A stretch of 64,000 bases of DNA from CAVTYH01 sp963738835 (lineage in GTDB: Bacteria; Planctomycetota; Planctomycetia; Pirellulales; JADZDJ01): positions 1,240,001 through 1,304,000 of the forward strand of contig CAVTYH010000001.1 of the NCBI GenBank assembly GCA_963738835.1, given 5' to 3'. Under the pieces are notes generated by a model. The model saw only the letters and a program-made list of their open reading frames with translations, had not been told where the DNA came from and made no database searches. Below are positions 26,901-34,825 of this stretch, piece after piece. Position 1 is the stretch's first letter. Each line of letters begins with the position of its first letter. The translations under genes were made by a program, and so were the position numbers.

Positions 26901-29121
26901 CGATTTGCTCAATGCCGGGGGCCACGTGGTTGCCACCACGACGACCGACGCCAACGGCAACTACAAATTCGAAAATCTCGTCCCCGGCACGTACAACGTC
27001 TTCGAACATCAGCCGACTGGATTCCTCGAAGGCATGGACATGGTTGGCACCGTCGGCGGCGTGACGGTTGGATCGCACGGCGCCACTGATTTGCTCAGCC
27101 AAATTGTGCTCGGCCCCGGCGCCGCGGGCATCGATTACGATTTCTGCGAAGAGTTGCCGGCCAGCCTCAGTGGCAAAGTATGGAACGACACCAACGGCGA
27201 CTGCGTCTTCAAATCGGAAACCGACATCCCGCTCTCCGGCGTGCAAATCGATCTGCTCAATGCCGGCGGCCACGTTATCGCCACCACCAAGACCGATGCC
27301 CAGGGCAATTACGAGTTTGAAAATCTGGTGCCTGGCACGTACAGCGTCTTCGAGCATCAGCCGAGCGGATTTCTGGAAGGAATGGATATTCTGGGCACCG
27401 TCGGCGGCATTACCATCGGCACGCACAGCGGGACCGATTTGCTGAGCCAAATCATCCTGGGTCCCGGCGCCGAGGGCATCCATTACGACTTCTGCGAAGA
27501 GCTGCCGGCCAGCCTTTCGGGATACGTCTTCCAAGATGGACCGCCGATCGTGCTGTTGCCGGGCCAAACGCTGCTCGATGTCGAAACCATCCGCGACGGC
27601 AAACGCACGCCCAACGACAAGCCAATTGCCGGCGTCACGCTGCTGTTGTACGACGGCACGGGCAATCCCATTCTCGATTCGCAGGGCCATCAGCTCACCG
27701 CGAAAACCAATGCCGCCGGCTTTTATCAATTCACGGGTTTACGGGCCGGCACCTATTTGGTTCGCGAATTGCAGCCGGGCGGATTCATCGACGGCATCGA
27801 CACGCCGGGCACCACCGGCGGTGTGGCCGACAACCACAACACACCGCCGACCGCCATTCCGCCGCTTTCGTTCGATCCGAATTTCGACGTGATCGCCTCG
27901 ATCACGCTGGGGGTCGGCCAGGATTCCCTGGAAAACAACTTCAGCGAAGTCACCGTGCAGCGGGTTCCGTTCATCCCGCCGCCGAGCAACCCGCTGGTTT
28001 CACCGCCGCCGCTGGCAGGGCCTTCGATACCAATTTTGCCGGCGCTATTCATCCCGCCGTACACGCCGCTGCCATATCGGCCCGACATCGCCGGAGCCGA
28101 TGCCCTGGGCTATACGTGGCACCTGAGCATCGTCGATGCCGGTTATCCGCGCGGCGAAGTAACGCAATTCGTGGCCGTGAGCGCCGCCAGCGCTTCGGCG
28201 CCGAAGATCGATTGGTCGAGCATCCAGATGACGGCGGCCGAATGGATTTTCATCGACGCCAATGGTCATGAAGTGCATCGCAAAACCATCGGCATCAAAA
28301 ACGCCATTCCCGTGGCTGGCGATTTCAAAGGCAACGGGTTTTGGGAGCTCGGACTGTACGTCGATGGCCAGTGGTTCATCGATCTTGACGGCAACGGCCA
28401 ATGGGACGCAGGCGACCTGTGGGCCAAACTTGGCACGCGCGACGATCAGCCTGTGGTTGGCGATTGGGACGGCGATGGCAAAGCCGACATCGGCATCTTC
28501 GGTCCCGCCTGGCCGCGCGATCCGCACGCCGTGCAGGCCGATCCAGGATTGCCCGACCCCATGAACAAAATCACCGGCAAACGCAAAAAGAATATTCCGC
28601 CGAAGGAAGAAGACGCCGCCATCGGGCACCGTCGCATGCAACTGGGTCCGCAAGGCAAGATGCGCGAAGAGCTAATCGATCACGTCTTCCACTATGGCAC
28701 CGCCGTGGAACGGGCCGTGGTCGGCGATTGGACCGGCAGCGGCTTACGCCGGATCGGCGTCTTCCGCGACGGCAATTGGTATCTCGACATGAATGGCGAC
28801 GGCCGCTGGGGCACGGAAGATATTGATTGCCACTTTGGCCAGGCCGGCGACATTCCCGTGGTCGGCGATTGGACCGGCGACGGCATCGAGAAGATTGGCG
28901 TGTACCGTAACGGCACGTGGTATCTCGACACAAACAACAACCATCAGCTCGATGCGGGCGACCGCGTCGTGCATCTCGGCCAAGGCGGCGATTTGCCGGT
29001 CGTCGGCGATTTCAACGGCGAAGGGCGTGCATCGATTGGCGTCTACCGGCCAAATGGCGCCAGCAGCAGCGATGCGAGCGTGGCAGAAGTGCCGGTTGAG
29101 ACGCCGGTAGTGACGAAGTAG
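23941..29121 (+). CDS. Giant SdrD-B-like repeat surface protein with C-terminal FG-GAP-like repeats
   Basis: A 1,726-aa secreted or surface-bound protein. GTG 23941 is favoured over upstream open frame because CGGAGG lies about nine bases before it. Residues 1-260 are a unique head containing LRVTRFEQLEIRNPLTA, a planctomycete export-type leader. Nine SdrD B-like beta domains follow (from about 24.7 to 27.95 kb), seven of them highly similar 112-116-aa units carrying GKVW.DTNGDC, SGVQIDLL and YDFCEELPAS. Each unit has one Cys in NGDC and one in FCEE, suggesting disulfides. A Pro-rich linker near residue 1340 leads to FG-GAP/VCBS-like repeats (VVGDWDGDGKADIGIFG, VVGDWTGDGIEKIGVYRNG, VVGDFNGEGRASIGVYR). 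It is likely calcium-binding and adhesive or part of the cell envelope. The frame is intact over 5.2 kb. Confidence 0.85.
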   Translation: MSILRNFARWGKSMTGMRFGKRRCDPHCMAAKLRVTRFEQLEIRNPLTASPTPDIHLGAVYLDPASGNDQSPNVIQVTFQGGSPGTQLNQIIINGDKDHNGKYSSGEILFDTAPGGQGVFGSSPFQIVQANGFTVIGFQVVDGEQQLVINLQGFTAGDKLIFSIDVDEAQFVDPEDGSVDVNAVVEGNEFQRSIMTGSFTAPHFQDTTGSALFWDAYDQNFAAANASSGSTLDLPTDSYQPPSAVDQTDLTAGAVLTLKQTPLPITLSGTVYYDQNLNNHLDAGEQGLGNVKLNLLEWDGSQWLATGNTTTTDAQGNYTFVGLLPGDYRVAEVQPSGYLNVGSQVGTVDGGADGTSVDPDTLSDIQLVGGQDGIHYNFGECLPASVAGKVWADTNGDCVYQPATDIPLAGVQIDLLDSQGHFIRSTTTNAQGQYEFDDLAPGTYGVFEHQPAGYFQGMDMVGSVGGLNSATDTITQVALGSDVHGVNYDFCEELPASLSGKVWADTNGDCVYQPQTDIPLSGVQIDLLDSEGHTVATTTTNAQGQYKFENLAPGTYSVFEHQPAGYFEGMDMVGTVAGEIDGTHGGTDLLSHITLGSGANGINYDFCEELPASLSGKVWADPQGDCVFGPQDIPLAGVQIDLLNAQGQVVATTTTNAQGQYKFDNLAPGTYGVFEHQPTGYFEGMDLLGTVGGVIVGAHGGTDLLNQIALGSGANGVEYDFCEELPASLSGKVWNDTNGDCIYQPTDLPLSGVQIDLLNSQGQVVATTTTDVSGNYKFEGLAPGEYQVFEHQPQGYLEDMDMLGTVAGVIVGSHGGADLLSQITLGSGANGINYDFCEELPASLSGKVWNDTNGDCIYEPETDIPLSGVQIDLLDNQGRVVVTTTTDAGGNYKFKNLTPGNYSVFEHQPVGFLEGMDLLGTVGGATVGTHGGTDLLGQIALGTGAAGINYDFCEELPASLSGIVWNDTNGDCIYEPETDIPLSGVQIDLLNAGGHVVATTTTDANGNYKFENLVPGTYNVFEHQPTGFLEGMDMVGTVGGVTVGSHGATDLLSQIVLGPGAAGIDYDFCEELPASLSGKVWNDTNGDCVFKSETDIPLSGVQIDLLNAGGHVIATTKTDAQGNYEFENLVPGTYSVFEHQPSGFLEGMDILGTVGGITIGTHSGTDLLSQIILGPGAEGIHYDFCEELPASLSGYVFQDGPPIVLLPGQTLLDVETIRDGKRTPNDKPIAGVTLLLYDGTGNPILDSQGHQLTAKTNAAGFYQFTGLRAGTYLVRELQPGGFIDGIDTPGTTGGVADNHNTPPTAIPPLSFDPNFDVIASITLGVGQDSLENNFSEVTVQRVPFIPPPSNPLVSPPPLAGPSIPILPALFIPPYTPLPYRPDIAGADALGYTWHLSIVDAGYPRGEVTQFVAVSAASASAPKIDWSSIQMTAAEWIFIDANGHEVHRKTIGIKNAIPVAGDFKGNGFWELGLYVDGQWFIDLDGNGQWDAGDLWAKLGTRDDQPVVGDWDGDGKADIGIFGPAWPRDPHAVQADPGLPDPMNKITGKRKKNIPPKEEDAAIGHRRMQLGPQGKMREELIDHVFHYGTAVERAVVGDWTGSGLRRIGVFRDGNWYLDMNGDGRWGTEDIDCHFGQAGDIPVVGDWTGDGIEKIGVYRNGTWYLDTNNNHQLDAGDRVVHLGQGGDLPVVGDFNGEGRASIGVYRPNGASSSDASVAEVPVETPVVTK
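25090..27508. repeat. Seven tandem 336-348-bp coding repeats
   Basis: GCCAGC...AGCGGCAAAGT-type unit starts occur at 25090, 25426, 25774, 26119, 26464, 26812, 27160 and 27508, giving spacings of 336, 348, 345, 345, 348, 348 and 348 bases. Units encode the SdrD B-like domains of the giant surface protein and remain close at the DNA level, implying expansion by unequal recombination. Confidence 0.85.
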
Positions 29122-29145
29122 CGGACTTGCGACAAATTGTTTGGC

Positions 29146-29316
29146 TCACGACGCTCTCAGCTTCGCCAACTCCGCCTCGACGGCCTTGATTTCGGCTTCC
29201 AGCCGCTGCACTTCATCCGGATCGTCGAGTTGTTTTTTTGCGCCGGCCACTTGCTGGCGCAGTTGCTGCAACTTCGGCTGCAACACCTCGATCCGTTTTT
29301 TCGCCTTCTTATCCAT
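29146..29316 (-). CDS. Small coiled-coil protein
   Basis: A 56-aa protein starting at ATG 29316 (MDKKAKKRIEVLQPKLQQLR). GGAAAG lies five bases upstream and the start codon overlaps the stop of the preceding membrane-protein gene (ATGGATAA), a typical coupling arrangement. Heptad Leu spacing and alternating charge (RLEAEIKAVEAELAKLRAS) predict a continuous coiled coil. It is probably the last gene of the addB-addA-cca operon. No function is recognised. Confidence 0.65.
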   Translation of the reverse strand: MDKKAKKRIEVLQPKLQQLRQQVAGAKKQLDDPDEVQRLEAEIKAVEAELAKLRAS

Positions 29317-29842
29317 TGCCACTTTCCGAGGATGCGGCCGGAACCGGGGCTGCGTTGAGCGTTGGGCCAATATGCGTGAGTCGCAGCACTCCGGACAGTG
29401 CGACGACGATCAGCGCCAGCGTCAGATTCACGCTCATCCACCATTTGGCGTCCTGCCGGAATTTCTTCGTCGCTTCGCCGCGACCGGCCAGCGCACTGGC
29501 GATAAAAAAGATGACCATCGCCAAGGTGAATTTGACGCCAAACACGGCCTGATATAGCCCATTATAGGAATGCCGCCAAGCTTCCCATTCGGGCGTGCCG
29601 CTTTTGCTGTCGCGTAACATAATGATGTAATTCGTCAAACCGGAGATCAGCAAAAACGCGATCGACGCCATCACCAACTTCGACCACCGGCGGCGAACTT
29701 CTTCGCGCAGCAAGTTGTTTTGCTCATCGCCGAGCACGCCGACCGATGGCACCAGGGCGAAGCGCATGAAAATGGTGCCGCCAACCACGGTCATGGCAGC
29801 CACGAGATGGAACCAACGCATTGAAAACGAGAGCCAATTCAT
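29309..29842 (-). CDS. Four-helix membrane protein (CopD/DUF2269-like)
   Basis: A 177-aa integral membrane protein, start ATG 29842 (MNWLSFSMRWFHLVAAMTVV). An in-frame upstream start at 29866 is less likely because it would add a non-hydrophobic extension overlapping cca. Four transmembrane helices are visible (about residues 9-28, 60-80, 105-125 and 140-160), with His18 in RWFHLV near the membrane. The arrangement of four helices with a His in helix 1 resembles CopD/DUF2269 small membrane proteins. The tail is Ala/Pro/Ser-rich. It is 10 bases downstream of cca and overlaps the next small gene by eight bases, so co-expression is likely. Function unknown. Confidence 0.7.
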   Translation of the reverse strand: MNWLSFSMRWFHLVAAMTVVGGTIFMRFALVPSVGVLGDEQNNLLREEVRRRWSKLVMASIAFLLISGLTNYIIMLRDSKSGTPEWEAWRHSYNGLYQAVFGVKFTLAMVIFFIASALAGRGEATKKFRQDAKWWMSVNLTLALIVVALSGVLRLTHIGPTLNAAPVPAASSESGNG

Positions 29843-29852
29843 GCCGCACAGT

Positions 29853-31157
29853 TTAGTCCGGGCCAACCGACCGTGCTAGGGGCTGCTCAAAGACGATACT
29901 GGCGATGTGCTTGCCACTGCTGCGAAACCAGCGCCAGTGCGTCGGCTTGGTTCTCGATCTTGCCATCCAACTGCGCTCCCGCGCAGCTTTCAAAAGCTGC
30001 GCAAATACCGGCCCGCGGGGAATTCCCAGACCGATCAAATCCTTGCCGTCGACGAGCGGCGGCGGATTCAATTCCTCGATCGGCCGCTGCCGCTGCGCTG
30101 TTGCAAACTCGACATCGGCCGAATCGACTGGCATTCTGATGGCCGCTTCTGCCGCGTGCAGCCGAATCAATTCGAGAGCGCCCGGGTGAACAATCAGCGG
30201 CTGCACCTGCGACCACGGCCGCCGACTGGCGCCGACCAGCGCACTGCGATGATCGAGTAGCCACGCGAATCGATCGATTTCATCCCGCGCAAGCTTCCAC
30301 CGCTGACCGACGACTTCCGGCAAGTCGGAATTTGCGGTCGTGAAAAAAATAGCCGCCATCGAGAGCGGAAATGTCGATTCCTCGATCACCCCGAGCAGCG
30401 ACAGGCTCCTTTCCCAACGGTCCGATTCACGATCGTCGGAAATTTCCGCCGTTTCCGGCAGAATTGCTTTCAGCAGACCCGTCTCGTGCAACCGACGCAC
30501 GGCTTCGATGCGCGAGGGATGCAGCAGCATAATTCGCATTTCGCCGGCGATTCGTTCGGCACTGACCACCGTAATTTGATCGGCCATTTCGCAAATGGCA
30601 GCCAGCGTGGCTTCCTCAAGCTCGAAATCGAAGATCGAGGCGAATCGAATAGCTCTTAGCATGCGCAGCTTGTCTTCGGTGAATCGCTGGCGTGCTTTGC
30701 CAATGGCCCGCACAATGCGGCGCTGCACATCGGCTTGCCCCCCCACGAAATCGACGACTCGCTCTTCCAGCGGATCGAAAAACATGCCGTTGATCGTAAA
30801 GTCGCGCCGCTTGGCGTCTTCTTCCGGCGAACTGAAGGCGATTCGATCGGGATGCCGTCCGTCGCTATAGCTGACATCTTGCCGGAACGTGGTGACTTCG
30901 ACTTGTCCGGCCCCGCGTGGCCCGACCACGGTCATCACGCCAAAGGCTGCCCCCACAGCGAGCGTTTTGCGATGCTGAAAAACGCGGCGAATTTCCTCCG
31001 GGTGGGCACTGGTGGCTACGTCGTAATCGTATGGCGTGCGTCTCAGCAGTTGATCGCGCACGCAGCCGCCGGCCCAGTAGGCTTCGAAACCGTGCTTCGC
31101 GCAGCTGGCGAACCACTTCGACGGCAAAGCGCGCTGCTTGAGGGGATCGATCTTCAT
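29853..31157 (-). CDS. cca: CCA tRNA nucleotidyltransferase / poly(A) polymerase family
   Basis: A cytoplasmic class II nucleotidyltransferase of 434 aa that adds or repairs the tRNA 3' CCA end, or polyadenylates RNA. ATG 31157 (MKIDPLKQRALPSKWFASCA) gives a normal N-terminus. The GG motif AYWAGGCVRDQLLRRTPYDY is followed by DVATSAHPEE, with the catalytic Asp pair in YDYD. RRDFTINGMFFDPLEERVVD and RMLRAIRFASIFDFELEEAT complete the head and neck. The C-terminal half is less conserved and contains HPSRIEAVRRLHETGLLKAI. Whether it is a CCA enzyme or PcnB-type cannot be settled by eye. It lies 58 bases after addA in one minus-strand operon. Confidence 0.88.
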   Translation of the reverse strand: MKIDPLKQRALPSKWFASCAKHGFEAYWAGGCVRDQLLRRTPYDYDVATSAHPEEIRRVFQHRKTLAVGAAFGVMTVVGPRGAGQVEVTTFRQDVSYSDGRHPDRIAFSSPEEDAKRRDFTINGMFFDPLEERVVDFVGGQADVQRRIVRAIGKARQRFTEDKLRMLRAIRFASIFDFELEEATLAAICEMADQITVVSAERIAGEMRIMLLHPSRIEAVRRLHETGLLKAILPETAEISDDRESDRWERSLSLLGVIEESTFPLSMAAIFFTTANSDLPEVVGQRWKLARDEIDRFAWLLDHRSALVGASRRPWSQVQPLIVHPGALELIRLHAAEAAIRMPVDSADVEFATAQRQRPIEELNPPPLVDGKDLIGLGIPRGPVFAQLLKAARERSWMARSRTKPTHWRWFRSSGKHIASIVFEQPLARSVGPD

Positions 31158-31215
31158 AAAGCTGCGACCGCTGGTCACGCGAAATTACCAAAGGCGTTAT
31201 GATTCCACTTGTGGC

Positions 31216-34200
31216 TTAGTGCCGGATTCCGCGTGCCGCATCGATGGCCATCGTCACCTGCTCCGCGGTCCGCTGCCGCAGCGCATCGTTCCATTCAAAC
31301 CGGTGCTCCGCCGCGGGGCGCAAAAAACTTACGACCAATTCCACCGGCGGTTGCCCCAAGATATGTTCGACCGCAAGTGCGTAAACTCCTAACTGCATTT
31401 GGTAGGGCTTTGCGGCGGTTTCGACGGCATCGGGTGCCACGCGATTGGTCTTGTAATCCAAAAGATGCCACTTTCCTTGGGCGTCTTGATACAGGCAATC
31501 GATGAATCCTTGCAAGTAGAGCCTGCCGGCGGAGTGTGGCGGCCACGCCAGCAAAAACTCCAACTCACGGTAGATCGCCTTGGCAACGGCAATTTGCCGG
31601 GCGCGATCGGACTGCATAAATTCTTCGATCATTTTCTCGGCAGGTGCTACATGCTCGTCGGCCTCGCCGCCGGCTGCTTCAGCACATTGACGGACGATTG
31701 CCGCAACGTTAGATGGGCCATCAAATTTGACCCGAGCTAGCACCTGATGGACGAGGGTTCCCAAGTCAGCCGCAGCGCCGCGCGAGGTTGGCAAATCGTC
31801 GTCGTCGGCAGCCCCAGCAGCGAAAGCCGTAGCATCGGACTTCAATCGCAGTTCGCCATTCAGTCGTGAGACCGAGAAACGCCGTTGTGCCGATGGATCG
31901 GCTAGCACTGGTTCGGCAAATCGGCTCCACGGATCGTCAACCTCAGGGACCGATTGGTTTCGCGAAAGTTTCGCTGCTTTGTCGAGCGCCTGTTCTAAAT
32001 CGCCCTGGGTCGGCGATGCTACAGACGGACGGCTCGTCGTCGGCGCGTCAGTTGTTATTTTCGCCGCTGGCGTTGCATAGCCGTCTGGCAGCGTCGTCCG
32101 GCAGGCACCCGTTTGCAAATCGAATCGCTCGGACAACAGCTTCAGCCACGGCGCGGTGGGCTTTTCCAGTTCGTCTAGGAATGTTCCCGCTGACAGCGCC
32201 AAATAATCGGCCGCCCGAGTGGTCGCCACGTATAACAGCCGAATACGTTCGGCCTGTTCTTCCGCTTCGCTGATGACGCTGTGCAAATCGAGGCCGGAAA
32301 TTACTTTTTCGCTCCCCGGCCGCAAGGGTAATTTAACAAGTGGCCCCAGTTGCTCATTCCACACCGCGGCACGATTGTCTTTGCGACCGTCACGCGCAAT
32401 GTCCGGTAAAAACACCACGGGAAACTCCAGCCCCTTGGCTTGATGGATCGTCATCAGCCGTACCACATCGGTTCCCTCGGGATGCGTGGCCGCCAAAGGT
32501 TCGCGCGGCTGATTCACGACAAACTCCGAAAGCTGCACGATGAAATCGGCCAGGCCGAGCGCGCCCGATTGATCGAACGCACGTGCTCGATCTTGCAGTT
32601 TTCGCAGGTTGGCAAGTTTCCGTTCGCCGAGAAACTCGCCTAGCAGCACAGCATCGTAACCAGTCAGCGCCAGCGCCTCGTTCAACAGTGCCGTGATCGA
32701 CAGCCGATCTTTGCTCGATCGCAAATGTTGCAGCGTGGCCGCTGCATATTCTGGCTGCGCGGCGATCTTCGCCGGTCAATTGCTCAGGTAACTTATCGGC
32801 GAACAATCCGGCTGCCAGGCCTTGCGGGTGCTCGCCCAGCCAAAACAGCGTTTCATCGGTCAGGGCAAAAAGTGGACTCCGCAAAACTCCGGCCAGGCTG
32901 ATTTCATCGGCCGAACTGGCCAGCGTTCGCAGCAAATTCACGGTATCGTAAATTTCCTGCTGCGCGTAAAACGCATGACCGCCGACCAGATAGTAATCGA
33001 TGTTGTAGCGCCGCAACGCTTCTTCGTAATGCTGCACGTCGGTCAGCGTGCGAAACAAAAGGGCAATATCTTTCTGTTCTACAGCCCGCTTGGTCCAATC
33101 GCCGCTGGCTTGTTTGACGGCCACCAACTGCTCTTGGGCATTAAGCATGCCGCGAATGCACCGGGCAATGTAATCGGCTTCTTTCTTTCGGGCCCTGTCG
33201 CGGGCGCCGGCTTGCGTCTTCTTCATGTCGTCTATCACCGCCCACATGAATTCGACGGCTGGAACCGGCGCAATTTGTGGCCTGGTGGCGACGAGAGGTT
33301 CATATTGGAGGGCCGTACCATCCGATTTTGCTAGAGAATTAGCGCTCGAAAGCGCCTCGCAAAACAGCGCGTTGACAAAGTCCAGAATCGCCGGCTGGCT
33401 GCGAAAATTCCGGCTGAGCGGCAGCCGTCCCGAGGCAGGCGTGCTTTCCTGCAATTGACGAAACACGGTCGGATCTGCGCCGCGGAAACGATAGATCGAC
33501 TGCTTGAAATCGCCGACAAAAAATAGTTTGCCGTGTTGAAATCGCTCGCCGCATAGGGCTTTGATCAACTCGACCTGCACCGGATCGGTATCTTGGCACT
33601 CGTCAACCAACAGGAGCCGCAGCTGCGAGCTGACTCGCATTTGCAGTTCAGTATGCGCCGGATCGGTCAGCAAGTTTCTAGCCCGCACCAGCAGATCGTT
33701 GAAATCGAGCCATGCCGATTCGTCCTTGTGCTTTTCGTACTGCTCGACCACAGCCTTCACGAGGCCCAGCAATTGCTGGCCGGCCATGGCATCGGCCCGC
33801 GCGGCGGACGAATCGAAATCCAGAAACGGTTTCGACCACTTAACGTCGTCACGCACTTTTTCAGCCGCGATCTTGAAGCATTCGTAGATTACCTCGCTGG
33901 GCCATTTTTTTTTATGGCCGGCACCCTGCACGCGAGCACTTTCGGCGATGGCATCGAGATCGTTGGCAGGGTTCTTGCTTTGCTGCAAATTCGGCAGCAA
34001 CGCCGATAATAGCTCGCAGCGTTTCTTTAATTCGCCGGTCGAATTTTCCAGTTCGCAGATAACAGACAACAATTCGCGAGCCGCTGGCGATTCGGAGACC
34101 TCGCGAAGAATTCGCGGAACAACAACCTCGCGCCGAAATCGATCCCAAATAACAACGATTTCCTCCGGCGTCCGCGAAAGCCAGGCGTCGAAATCAATCG

Positions 34201-34792
34201 TCCCGCCGGCGCTAATCAGCCCCGCGATCATCCGTCGCAATCCTTCCAGCCCGCAACGGGTAGTTAAATCCAGAGCAGCGGGATCCTGATCGGTCAGCTT
34301 CTCCCGCAGCACGTCTTCGATGATTTCGGCCAGCAGCGTATCGGCCTGTGATTGTTCAAGCACCGCAAAGCGAGGATCGAGCCGGGCTTCCACGGCATGC
34401 GACCGCAGCAATGCTCCGCAAAACGCGTGAATCGTGCTGACCCGGGCGGTGTCCAGGCTTCGCAGTAGCCGCAGCCAATGATCGACCTGCTGGGCCGGCG
34501 CCGATTGCAGCCGCTCATAACATTTGCTGCGAATGCGATCGCGCATTTCGCGGGCCGCACGATCGGTGAAGGCAATGGCGACCAGTTCGTGCAGTTTTGC
34601 GGCGCGCCTAGCGCTGCCATCAAGTGCATCGAACAACGGTGCATCATCGTCGACCGGCTCCAGGTGCGAAAGAAAGCGCTCGGTCAGCACGAACGTCTTG
34701 CCGCAGCCATGCGCGGCAGAGAGCGCAACGGAAATCTCCCGCGTTTCAATGGCGCACTGCTGCTGCGGCGTAAATGTTGGCGAGGCTGGCAT
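31216..34792 (-). CDS. addA: AddA-like UvrD/RecB-family helicase-nuclease (one frameshift)
   Basis: Helicase-nuclease subunit of an AddAB-type enzyme that processes double-strand breaks. It starts MPASPTFTPQQQCAIETREI; motif I is the variant SAAHGCGKTFVLTERFL. Further superfamily 1 motifs include AFTDRAAREMRDRI, STIHAFCGALLRSHA, LLLVDECQDTDPVQVELIKA, FVGDFKQSIYRFRGA and VRLMTIHQAKGLEFPVVFLP. The C-terminal RecB-like nuclease is seen in GTLVHQVL, LQGFIDCLYQDAQGKWHLLD and YKTNRV. The frame changes once near 32770, and the remainder resumes with ATLQHLRSSKDRLSITALLN. About 1,190 codons in total, normal for AddA. It follows addB by 33 bases. The single frameshift in a repair enzyme suggests sequence error. 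Confidence 0.9.
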
Positions 34793-34825
34793 GTGGAGTG
34801 AACAACCTGCGGCTGCCGCCGAGGG

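Noticed and set aside
25090..27508. Regular repeats suggesting a CRISPR array
   Set aside because: The unit is about 345 bases, in frame and protein-coding, with no spacers.
25255..27729. 824-codon open frame on the minus strand
   Set aside because: It is exactly antisense to the tandem repeats of the giant surface protein. The repeated codon pattern keeps the opposite strand free of stops; it has no ribosome site and no family motif.
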